Part shown: positions 55,108-64,000 of the stretch, piece by piece
Position numbering within the stretch: the first letter of the stretch is position 1
Layout: every line of letters starts with the position of its first letter
DNA from: Diphasiastrum complanatum
Lineage: Eukaryota > Streptophyta > Lycopodiopsida > Lycopodiales > Lycopodiaceae
DNA: 64,000 nucleotides
NCBI GenBank assembly: GCA_029204225.1
Contig: CM055109.1
Location: 30,095,422-30,159,421 of the forward strand
Reading direction: 5' to 3'
Position numbers and translations under genes: made by a program
The notes under the pieces: model-generated
Told to the model about the DNA's origin: nothing
What the model saw: the letters and a program-made list of their open reading frames with translations, nothing else
Databases searched by the model: none

Positions 55108-55999
55108 GTAATGATCATCACGATGCATCCAGAGCTGACTCTTTCAAGAGTCATTGCAATGTTGTTGCAGGAAGACACGCGGAGGAATGAAGCTTCTAGT
55201 TCCTCAGCTGATTCTCACGCCTTTTACAAACAACAAAGACACGACTAAGCAGAACAAGAAAAAAGGCCCAAAGCAATCAAAGCAAGACTAGAAACCAACA
55301 CAACACAAAGAACAGTCAAATCTGCATACTAAGAAGAAGCTATTATGCAGATACTGCAAGAGAAACAACCACTAGATTCAAGACTGCCAAATACTACAAG
55401 CAAAGAACAACAACAAGGTATAGTCAAGTCAAGTGGCCAATGCAGCTACAAAAGTTCCACAGCCCATTCAAGAAGCGAATCATGATGCTTTCATGACCAG
55501 CCACCAAGAAGCATCCAACGACAGTTTTTGGTTTTTGGATTTCGGTGTCACTCAGCATATGACCAGCCTCATTGGTTGTTTCGAGTCATATACACCCTAC
55601 AGTACTAACAAATACGTTCACCTTGGCGATAATAGCAAACAAGCTATTAAAGGTGAAGATACTGTAAATGATCAATCTAAGCTACTTTCTAAAGTCCTAT
55701 ATGTACCCAATCTATCTACAAATCTGCTCTTTGTAAGCAGAATCACAGATCTAGGACATAAAGTAGAATTCGAATGTGATCAATGCAAAGTAGTTGATAG
55801 GACAAACAAGATCCTAGCACTCGAAAAGAGACATGGATACTTGTATAGCTTAAGTCATTGTTTTTCTACCTCTAGTCAGACGCTCAATACTTCTATTCAG
55901 GCAAATAAAAGTTTACTTTGGCATTATAGACTTGGTCACTTGAATCATGCTTTTGTACAGTAAATGTCTAAACATTCTATTGTTCTTGATCTAGACTAT

Positions 56000-56487
56000 T
56001 GTTATGTACCATAATGGTATGCCCTTCAGTGATGGCCTCGCAAGGGGCATGATGCAAGATGGAGTTATCGACACAAGACTGGAGTTATCGACATGTCTAG
56101 GTGCCACGCGTCACCATCCTAGGTGGTCACGTGTCATCGGCAAGACCATGCTTGATGGGACCCACTGTGCTATGCCTATATAGTGGTGGGATTTCTCTCT
56201 TTCCATTCACTCAGTCTACTTGGGAGTTGGTGGATGGAGAGCACATGCATTAGCTAGGATGTATTTCTAGGCCTGGAGATGTGTGCTAGGGAGAGCCGAG
56301 TGCGATGGCTGGCGGTATGGGATGCCAGTTATCGTAGGAGGCTTGACCGGGCATGATTGTGTCGATTTCTCTAGGTTATGGGGGTGGGTCGGTTGTGACC
56401 CTACGGTTGGGCGATTACGGTGCATCGTCACTGGTATGGGGTGTGCGGAACCTTCAAGGCAGTCGATGATCCTAGAGAGTTGTAACA
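56000..56487 (+). repeat. Probable 5' LTR of gypsy element
   Basis: TG...CA bounded, about 488 bp, with a TATA-like CCTATATAGTG near 56177. Assigned from the primer site and the abrupt end of the copia sequence at 55999, not from a second copy. Confidence 0.6.
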
Positions 56488-57849
56488 GTTTGTATCAGAG
56501 CAATCGATTTCTTTTTAAAGTGCATAGTTCCCTTATTTGTCTTTGCATTGTTATTTCTTGTTGGAATGTGGTTGGTTTGATCTAATTTGAAAAGGTTGGT
56601 TTGGAAGTAAGCTTTATTAGACAAGCTGTTCTCATTAACCTTGTATTTTCTATTCAGACTTTGTGTTTCTTGGTTTGTATAGGAAAGAAGGAGTTAGTTT
56701 AAACTTTAAATTGATAAGTTTAAAGAAACTTTTTTAGTTTGGAAGTTAAATCATCCTTTTAAATTTTGTTTAAGTTTAAACCTCCTTTAGATTGACAGAT
56801 TTTGAGACGTTTGGTCTGTATCTTGTTTGCATTTAATCTGTTGTTTGGTCTCTCTGTACCTTCTATACCAGTGGATTAATAGTGCTATCCGTATAGAGGG
56901 AAGACCTTTGAATGAAAACCTTTATTTTAAAATTGGTTTGCTTTTAATCTTGGTCCCCTTGGAACTCCTCAGGAGGGGAGGGACTATTTTTTGGCACAAC
57001 AACCTGCAGGTAGAATTGTACCTGTAGATGGTAGTCTTTTCATAGAGGTGGGAGGGGGGAGGAATAATACCTCCCCCAAACACTCTAAGTTAGCGCGACG
57101 CTGTCGCATCATAGTCCAGAACTTTGGGTGGGGGGGAATAATACCTCCCCCCTCAATAGCGCGCTTGTTTGGCACGGTACTTGCGCGTTAGAGTGGGGTG
57201 AGGAGGGGAGTAATACCTCTTTCCACAATCGTACCTTATGTTGTTGGTACATATTTCTCAGGGGAGGGGAGTGGCACGCCTCCCCACAGCCCTGTCTCCT
57301 CCCTCTTTGCTTAGATATTTGTGCTATGAAATAAAAGAGTGTCTTAAGTCTCAAAGTTTAATGCAAAGGAAGAAAAAAAAAATCTTAACGCTAAAGAAAA
57401 TCTTGGAGCCTTGTCCTTTGTGAGCCGTACTTTCTCCTTCCTCCTCCTCTGTACCTGCAGATCTCCAAAGGAGTGGAGAGAACTGTGGCACGTTAGGAGT
57501 GGGAGAGGGGAGAAAGGGCTAGAATTGAATTTGCTAATCCTTTGGGGTCCATGGGCCATGTGGCACCTACCGGTGGCCCCACATGGTTAGAAAAGTCTAG
57601 AAGGGACAAATGGGGCCTTACTTGGGCCCCATCTGTCCTTTTTGCATGAGGGTCGAGAGGAGCTTTGGGGAGGGGGTAAAGGAGGTACATTCATTTCCTT
57701 TCCCTCATTCTCCCAAGTTGTTGTAGAGTTCTTTTGCTCTCAAGTTGGTTATTTTTTGAGGCCCTGTGCTCTCGCTTTTCCCTTTTTGTAGTTTTTATCG
57801 TAGCTCTCCGTTTTCCCTCTAGTTTTTTGCCAGTTTCACATTTATCCAT
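56488..57849 (+). other. Gypsy leader with repeated G/C hairpins
   Basis: Noncoding. Hairpins with 8-bp or similar stems lie at 57055-57077 (GGGGGAGG-AATAATA-CCTCCCCC), 57130-57152 (same loop), a weak one at about 57203-57225, and 57261-57285 (GGGGAGG ... CCTCCCC). Confidence 0.75.
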
Positions 57850-60290
57850 GGACACCCCTATGGATGAGTCTAGAGCTCCAAGTTCCGTCAGGACTGATAT
57901 GGAGAACATGACGCGTGCCATTAATTTATTATAGCAACAAATTGTGGTAAGGCATATTCTTGGTGGCAAGATCTTAAAGGCCGAGCTACAGTTCCAACCA
58001 CTTGGGATGATTTTCAGATAGCCTTTAAAACTACCTTTATGTTTGTCCTAGACGATTTTGAATATTATCATCAATTTCCTACATTGCAAATGTTGACGAA
58101 GCCCTTGGACATCTACTTGCAAGACTTCCAAGAAGCTGCTTCACGGTTTTTCAACCACATAGACGGGGTACTCCCTTGAGCTGCATTTCATCTTGGGCTT
58201 TTCCAAGGAATATCAGTTGGAGATATGCCATAATCAGCATGTCGTGTGTTTCGTTCGAATTTTTTATGATACGCACATGATAACCCACAAAGAGCAACCA
58301 AATCCCGAAGTCAAAGACAAATCCTTTGTAGGCCCTTCTTTCAAAAAGGGCAAGGAGCACATGGTCGGCGAGGCTTCTCCTTTGGGGAAGAAAAAGAAGC
58401 GCCCTCGGTTGGAGAGGGCGGACTTTGACAATGCCAAAAGCGACGGGCTGTGTTTCTCCTGCATGGAGAAGGGGCACCTTTCCAAGGACTACCCGAAGAG
58501 ATGGAAGAAGGGTGGCCATTCCTTTAAGGCACCAGATAATTCTTCTATTTCTTGCATTGATATATCTTTTAAAGATGAAACAGTTTGTATGAATTGTCGT
58601 TTTAATAATGCAGTGTTTGGACCTCACGACCTCATTCGTAGGAGTGGGTTCGTAGGCAGCCAACCTATGAGTATTCTTTTTGACAATGGTTCTGCGCATA
58701 ATTTTATTAATGCTAAGTTGGTGCAGAAGCTGCAGCTGGCAACCGCACCAAGTGACCACAGGTATGTGGTTAGGATGGCAGCTGGTGGGGAGCAGCAGGT
58801 CTGGGACCCCATGTGCCGTTGAAGATTCAAGGCTATGTAGATAGTTTATCTTTTCATGTCATGAATCTAGATAAGGTGGATGTAATCCTAGGTAAAAAGT
58901 GGTTTTATGCTAGGAATGAGTCCTTAAAAAAAGACTACGTATCTCATTGTATTTCTTTCTTTCATAATGACTCATGGGTTTGTCTTAAAGGCGATGAGCC
59001 TGATCTACCTTTTGTATCTGCTCATGAAGCGAATCAATGTATTTTGAATTCTGATTATTTTTTGTATTTATGTTATCTGAAAGATAAATCTTACATAGAT
59101 GCTTTTAGTACTCATAATGTCAATGTTGATGTATCGTCTTTCCCTAAAGCATTGTCTTTTTTTGTGATAATTTAGAATCTTTGCCTAAGGGCAAAATCTT
59201 TAAGAGACTTAGGGAGGAATATAATGATATATTTCCTGAGCAGTTGCCTGAGGGTCTTCCCCCCTCATGGGTGTAGACCATCACATAGATCTCCTTCCCG
59301 ACAGCTCCCTGTATCGTTTTTTTCCTACAAGATGACCCCAAAGGAAGAAGATGAAGTTGCTAGTCAACTTAAGGAGTTGTTACTTTGGGAGCTCCTGTTT
59401 TGCTAATCGGCAAGAAAGATGGTGGTATTTGTCTTTGTGTCGATTACAAAAAACTTAATAAAATGACAATTAAGAACCACTATCCCTTGCCTCGGATGGA
59501 CGACTTAATGGACCGATTGAATGGTGCTAAGTATTTCACCAAATTGGACCTTAGGTCAGGGTACCATCAAATTAGAATTCATGAGGGGGATGTTTTCAAA
59601 AACTGGTTCTCGTACAAGGTATGGCCATTACGAATTTTTAGTATTAGTCTTTGGTCTAACTAATGCCCTGACAATCTTCTAGCAGATGATGAACGATATC
59701 CTTAGTCCATATATGGGGATGTTTCTCGTGGTATTTTTAGATGACATATTGATCTACAATAACACTCTTGAGGAGCACGAAGCGCATTTGCGTACAGTCT
59801 TAGATAATCTAAGATAGGCCAAGCTTTATGCTAAGGAGTCTGAATGTGAGTTTTTTCAAACTCGACTCAAGTATTTGGGACATATCATTTTCGATCAAGG
59901 TCTTGAGATCGACTACGATAAGGTTCAGAAAGTTCGTGATTGGCCTATCTTAAAAACCATTGCAGAGGCAAAATCTTTTTTGGGCTTCACAGGATTTTTC
60001 CATAAATTCATTAAAGACTATGCCTTAGTTGCATTGCCTCTAACGAATCTTCTTAAGGGAGTGAAGAAAGCCAAGCGGAAAACTAAAAGGTTAATAAGAA
60101 GAAGGCCGGAAGGCGTTCGAAGGTCAGTCCTCCTGTAGTTTTGACTGATGAACTTAATCAAAGCTTTGAAGATGTTGGTGTCTACAGCCCCTATCTTACA
60201 CATAGTGGACCCTAGCGGATCTTTCCTAGTGGAAACAGACGCTAGTGACTATGCGGTAGGTGCAGTCCTGTTAGAAATCAATGATAAACT
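57850..60290 (+). pseudogene. Gypsy Gag, protease, RT, RNase H start (broken)
   Basis: Gag starts at ATG 57850 (MDTPMDESRAPSSVRTDMEN) and has early stops. 58193-58822 holds a Lys-rich stretch, a knuckle CFSCMEKGHLSKDYPK (last Cys replaced by Tyr) and a protease-like ILFDNGSAHNFINAKL (D-N-G in place of D-T/S-G). RT is at 59385-59800 ([41 protein letters not shown]-type block, then FLDDILIYNN about 59735). The connection region is LGHIIFDQGLEIDY and FLGFTGFFHKFI (59870-60010). RNase H begins LVETDASDYAVGAVL (60223-60270) and then ends. At least five frame breaks. Confidence 0.85.
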
Positions 60291-60967
60291 TCATTGTTAC
60301 TGTTTACGATGTACATTACTATTGACAGCTATTACCAGTTGTAATTAGTCGTAGGCTAGTCTATTAGTCTATTTGTAGGTTTTCTCTCTCTATCAGGGTT
60401 CAGGGCTCAAAGGTTTCACTTGGAGGACATATCCAAGGATGTTATCTAGCAAATTGATGCTTCTAAACTTGACCCTATCACTCTTGAACAAATCTAGAGT
60501 GATGGTACAATGGATTTCAACCTCTCACCTTGCATATCACTCCTTAATCTATGATTTTTAGCAAAATCTCTCTCAACTTCAACATGCACTCAAAAAATCA
60601 GAGATAATCAATTAATGCACCTAATTCCAGCTTCAAATTTAATTTCTTGGCTGATCTAATCCAAATACTAATCAAGGGATTAGATTCTCTATAGAAAATG
60701 CTTGATTTTGTACCAAAAAACACTCAAATTGGGTATGTGAGTCAAATTCTACAAAATTTTGAAATTTCTCAGTCAAAACCGGAGCTGTACGGCCTCACAC
60801 GTGTGAAAAGGGTTCCTAGAGCCCACAACAAGATCTGGACCAAAAATTTTGAGGATAGCTATCAAATCCAACTCGCTACACAAAATTTGATTAGTTTTCA
60901 AAAAACTGTCAATTTTGGCTTTGATTTGGATTAACCCTATCAATTTCAACAAAACCTCTTGTACTAG
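60291..60967 (-). other. Unassigned; probably internal leader of the copia at 60980
   Basis: Noncoding. The right part lies inside the minus-strand primer site at 60968-60979, so at least that part is element leader. It contains CACACGTGTG at 60796. Confidence 0.45.
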
Positions 60968-60979
60968 GCTCTGATACCA

Positions 60980-61810
60980 TGTGCAAAAAGTACAAAAAGG
61001 ACCAAGAGTGGATCCTAATCTGATCCTCAAGAGGGATTGGTTGTCAGATTACTTGATCTATCAATCTTTGAGAATAAGATCAATCTAGATCAGTTCTAGA
61101 CACAAAATCCTAACAAGAACAATCATTAATTGAAGGCAGGTGTACTTTATGGTTTCACACGTGTGAAACACTATCTGAGTATGGAATCCAACCTGAAAAT
61201 CAAGTACACATTGATAGAACCTCAAAACAATCAAAACAAATGTAGATAAATGGAGAGAATCACTCAAAATTGCTTCCAAAACCAAGATTGGTGTCTCTCA
61301 ATGATTATGGCCAAATGTGGCTCTATATATACAATAAGTGGGAGCTCGTGGTACTGATCATCCCTCTGATCTTACATGTGTGAAGGTGCTTTGTCATATG
61401 ATGATTCATCATGCAAAACTAACACTTGGACAAAACCTTCTATTTTGGGCACTTTTGGTCCATTTTTCTTCTATATGGAGATCTACTTGGAAATCTTCTA
61501 GAAGTCAAAATTCGTCTACTTCAGCTTATTCCACACATGTGAGCTGTCCTCTACACATGGGATATGACACCTAACCAAAGGATGTGGCTCATGCAATCAA
61601 TAGATTGATGCCATGCATCATATGTCTAGAAAACTAGTTTTTGGCCTTTTTAGCCACTAGAACTTGAATTAAATCATATGTACAACCTATATGATTATGG
61701 TACATGACAAGTGCACTATTTTCACACTTGGGAATAGGCTCCACACATGTGTAATCATTCTATATACATGATTTTTGGCCTCTACCAAGCTTATTTTTGC
61801 ATTTTTCACA
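60980..61810 (-). repeat. 5' LTR of a minus-strand copia
   Basis: Bounded by the minus-strand primer site TGGTATCAGAGC (60968-60979) and, at the far end, TGTGAAAAATGC (minus strand, 61799-61810), the clade's LTR start. About 831 bp. CACACGTGTG lies at 61156, with near copies at about 61374, 61531 and 61741. Confidence 0.7.
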
Positions 61811-62250
61811 TGAATGACCATATCTTGGAATTAGATTCTAAAGATAGTTGTACTTGGGAGTTTTTTATGAATTATCTGCCAAAGTTTGTGAATAATTTTA
61901 GACTGTAATTATTATTATTTTTCTTTAACTTTAGTCTCCTAAGTTAGGGAATATCTCACTCAGTGGTTCATGTAAATGTTTTATATGAAGGTGATATTTC
62001 TTACTTGTGTTGAGTGTAACCCAATTGAGAAAATATATCTCTTTGTGTACTTTTCAAACTAGAGTTTGTACTCCAAAATAGAGATTAATGATTGGAAATA
62101 GGTTTATCTCTGAGTACTTGTTTGATATGAAAGTCAGACTGAGGATAATGATTTTTTTCGGTTACTATTGAAAGTTAAAGGAACTGTTTTTGTAATTCTT
62201 TCCTGTCTTGAGGAGCTTCTAAGTATAGAAGCAGTTTAAGGAGGGAAGAA
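61811..62250 (+). other. Unassigned, ending in a gypsy purine tract
   Basis: No coding motif. The end AAGGAGGGAAGAA (62238-62250) is a polypurine tract placed before an LTR-like TGTTATGG. Confidence 0.5.
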
Positions 62251-62640
62251 TGTTATGGCCATATTCGATTAAGGACCTAGAATAGTCCTAATATGGTAGA
62301 CCGACCCTCCATTGTTTGAGATTATTGATCACGCCCAGATTTAATTCCAAGTCAAGGCCTGTTTGAAACTAATTACCTTGAGAGGACCCAGACACTCTAA
62401 TTGAGACATATAGAGTATTGCATGTTTGTGTGACAGACATAGGCAAGAGAACTGCATGAAGATGTGTGATCAATTAATAGTTGACCTGCATAGGGGCTGC
62501 ATGGTTTCATGCACAAGGCTCTACTCTCTATATAATGAGGTAGGGATTCTCCCATCTACATATTGGGTTTAGGTCACTAGTTTCTCTCTTCTCCTCTTGT
62601 TTCATGTGAGAGATTTCAACTAGTTTAGTCTAGTTTAGTC
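62251..62640 (+). repeat. Probable gypsy 3' LTR (partial)
   Basis: Starts TGTTATGGCC after a purine tract and has a TATA-like TCTATATAATG near 62528. The right end is not defined and no partner was confirmed. Confidence 0.45.
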
Positions 62641-62746
62641 ATATTTTGGTAAATTGTCAATATGCGGCCAAAACTCATTTTAGACTTAGAGATAAACTTT
62701 TTGAAGTTATATTAGTTTAAATACATTCAATAAACACTTTTTGAAA

Positions 62747-63261
62747 GTGTGGGAAAGTTGGTAGTCAAGTTTGAGAGAGATTCAAATTTGAACTTTGGGC
62801 ACATTGAATCTAGGCCCAAAAATAGTAGGGTTCACATTTTGGAGGGAATGCTAAGTGGCCAAATAGGGTTTGGACACTCTATAAAAGGATGTAACTCATG
62901 GAGAGACACATCTTCTCTCTTATCTCTCTCATTTCATCATTATACATGGTCCTGTTTGGGTTCTACTATTCGTTGGTGCACTCTCTTGATGTTATCTTGC
63001 AATTTTGTGTGTAGAATGCTCATATTTTGCTATTTTTGGATCCACACGTGTGAAATACAATGGGGTACTGTAATTGTATGGACGGCAACTATATTCTATG
63101 TTTTGGTTCATGTTTGATCAGTATTGCTTAGAGTTGTATCTCATTTTGTATGTAGATGTTAATTTTTCTATCAATGATTGGCAGGATTGTTGGTTTGCTC
63201 CTTTTTGTAACCAAAGATCAAGGACATGGATTGGATCTTGAATGATCTGAAATCCTTCACA
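62747..63261 (+). repeat. 5' LTR of a copia running off the right edge
   Basis: The end is firm: ...CCTTCACA at 63261 followed by the primer site. The start at TGTGGGAAAG is inferred. Contains CACACGTGTG at 63043. Confidence 0.6.
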
Positions 63262-63273
63262 TGGTATCAGAGC
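63262..63273 (+). other. Primer binding site (initiator Met tRNA)
   Basis: TGGTATCAGAGC directly after the LTR. Confidence 0.9.
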
Positions 63274-63863
63274 TCTTGTGTTTCAGGTTATGAAAGAATC
63301 AGCCATCTTTAGCGAGGATTTGGAGGAGTTACCAATGCTAGAGCATGCTAGATTGATTTCTACTCAAAAATCAGCATTTTTGCATGTGTAGAATTGAACC
63401 TTTGTAGGTCAAAACTCAATATAGGGTTATATACTTGATCAATTCCAATTTCACACTTGGTTTATTGGAATTAGATGACTTTTGGTGCATTAGGAAGGTC
63501 TCGTTGGAGTCTACAAGAAGATATATCAAGTTTTTAGAAATTGCATGTAGAATTTGAGATATTCAATTTTTTGTGATTTTGTCAAAACCCTAATTTTGAT
63601 TGGATCTCTAGTTTGTGAGGTTACTGAACTTCATTTGAGTGTGTTTCAATCTTAGGAAGTGGCAAGAATCATTAAATTGAGGATAGATCATAGGTTGATC
63701 AAGATTTCACTATTTTATGTGTTGATTTTCTAGTTAGAAGTGCTAGAAGAGATTTGAAAGGTTCTATATCTTTGTGATGTCTTCTTCAGTTCATTTGTTG
63801 ACATTCAAGAGAGTGCTTTGCGCATTGGAACAAGTTGAAAGAAGAAGATCAAGTCATTGCAAC

Positions 63864-64000
63864 ATGGCTACAAGTGGAGGCTTGATATTGGAAGGCAATG
63901 ATAGGCTTACTTCAATCAACTATTCTACTTGGAAGGTGAGGATGGAGTCCTTATTGGAGATGAATGATTGTTGTAGGTGTGGAGGAGAGGCCTCAAGCAC
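63864..64000 (+). pseudogene. Copia gag start with frameshift, cut by window end
   Basis: Reads MATSGGLILEGNDR then TSINYSTWKVRMESLLEMND, closely like the Gag starts at 5386 and 50113. After MND the conserved continuation (IVVGVEERPQA) is in another frame, so a small deletion of about 10 bases has broken this gag. The leader wording before the ATG (GAGAGTGCT...GCATTGGAACA) is closest to that of the Gag-only element. Confidence 0.8.

Larger units (their letters stand above)
46034..55999 (+). pseudogene. Copia gag/protease, interrupted by a nested element
   Basis: 46034-46527 is a copia Gag (MDKLDGANYHLWKFKMRTVL) with a stop after QTSKEF. It breaks off at SYDSW and resumes at 55113 with the rest of Gag, a damaged CCHC (YCKRNNH then stop), a protease whose DSG has become DFG (WFLDFGVTQHMTS), and the integrase lead LLWHYRLGHLNHAF (to 55963). 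The break coincides exactly with the TSD GTAAT of the inserted element (46523-46527 and 55108-55112), proving the nesting. The element is broken again at 56000 by a gypsy LTR. Confidence 0.85.
56000..60290 (+). mobile_element. Ty3/gypsy element, 3' part lost
   Basis: The probable 5' LTR is 56000-56487 (TGTTATG...TGTAACA) with a degenerate primer site TGTATCAGAGC at 56491-56501. A 1.4-kb G-rich leader follows, then gag, protease, RT and the RNase H start. Coding breaks off near 60290 where other sequence intrudes. No matching 3' LTR was confirmed (the LTR-like start at 62251 looks different). Confidence 0.75.

Noticed and set aside
62251-62640. Pairing this LTR with 56000-56487 as one gypsy element
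   Set aside because: Only the first six bases and a TATA-like region agree; the rest does not align by eye.

Overview
The window is nuclear DNA of a land plant with a large, transposon-rich genome. The evidence is nested Ty1/copia and Ty3/gypsy LTR retrotransposons with initiator-Met-tRNA primer sites, long introns with plant-type splice sites, and one plant-type intron-rich host gene. The species cannot be fixed from sequence alone; a fern, gymnosperm or other large-genome plant would all fit. I see no bacterial operons, CRISPR arrays or rRNA.

Layout. 1-1.8 kb: decayed gypsy RT/RNase H running off the left edge. 1.8-13.6 kb: decayed copia element split by a pristine copia element (3928-10241; LTRs identical by eye, TSD CAAAT, intact 1326-aa polyprotein). 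13.6-15.3 kb: gypsy integrase scrap, a reverse-strand copia 3' LTR, and a small tRNA-derived SINE-like insertion with its own target duplication. 15.4-17.4 kb: gene-poor flank with palindromes and a 65-bp duplication. 17.4-34.8 kb: the only host gene, a secreted PhoD-like metallophosphatase on the minus strand. I reconstruct 9 exons joining into 456 codons without a stop; introns 3 and 5 contain retrotransposon wreckage and intron 3 appears to use a GC donor. 34.8-37 kb: upstream flank of that gene. 37-42.9 kb: decayed minus-strand copia. 43.7-44.9 kb: deleted minus-strand copia. 45.8-56 kb: three-level nest, in which a copia gag is interrupted by a minus-strand chromovirus remnant (TSD GTAAT), itself interrupted by a young copia-like element (48292-53847, TSD CCAAA). 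56-60.3 kb: gypsy element. 61-64 kb: further copia and gypsy LTRs and the broken start of another copia gag.

The most interesting object is 48292-53847. It has two near-identical 647-bp LTRs, a TSD, primer site and polypurine tract. Its single ORF of about 1024 codons starts with a copia Gag and CCHC knuckle, then continues for roughly 750 residues in which I find no protease, integrase, reverse transcriptase or RNase H motif. The ORF fills the slot where pol should be and ends 13 bases before the 3' LTR. It looks like a recently mobile, non-autonomous Gag element with an unrecognised C-terminal protein. The intact copia at 3928-10241 has a closely similar Gag, the same primer site and a similar LTR start, so it or a relative could supply the missing enzymes. 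A third related element begins at the right edge with a frameshifted gag.

A second thread is the palindrome CACACGTGTG. It occurs 14 times, almost always in LTRs or leaders of the copia clade, and combines a G-box with BZR1-type CGTGTG half sites.

All coordinates and LTR comparisons were made by eye. Degenerate element boundaries are approximate.
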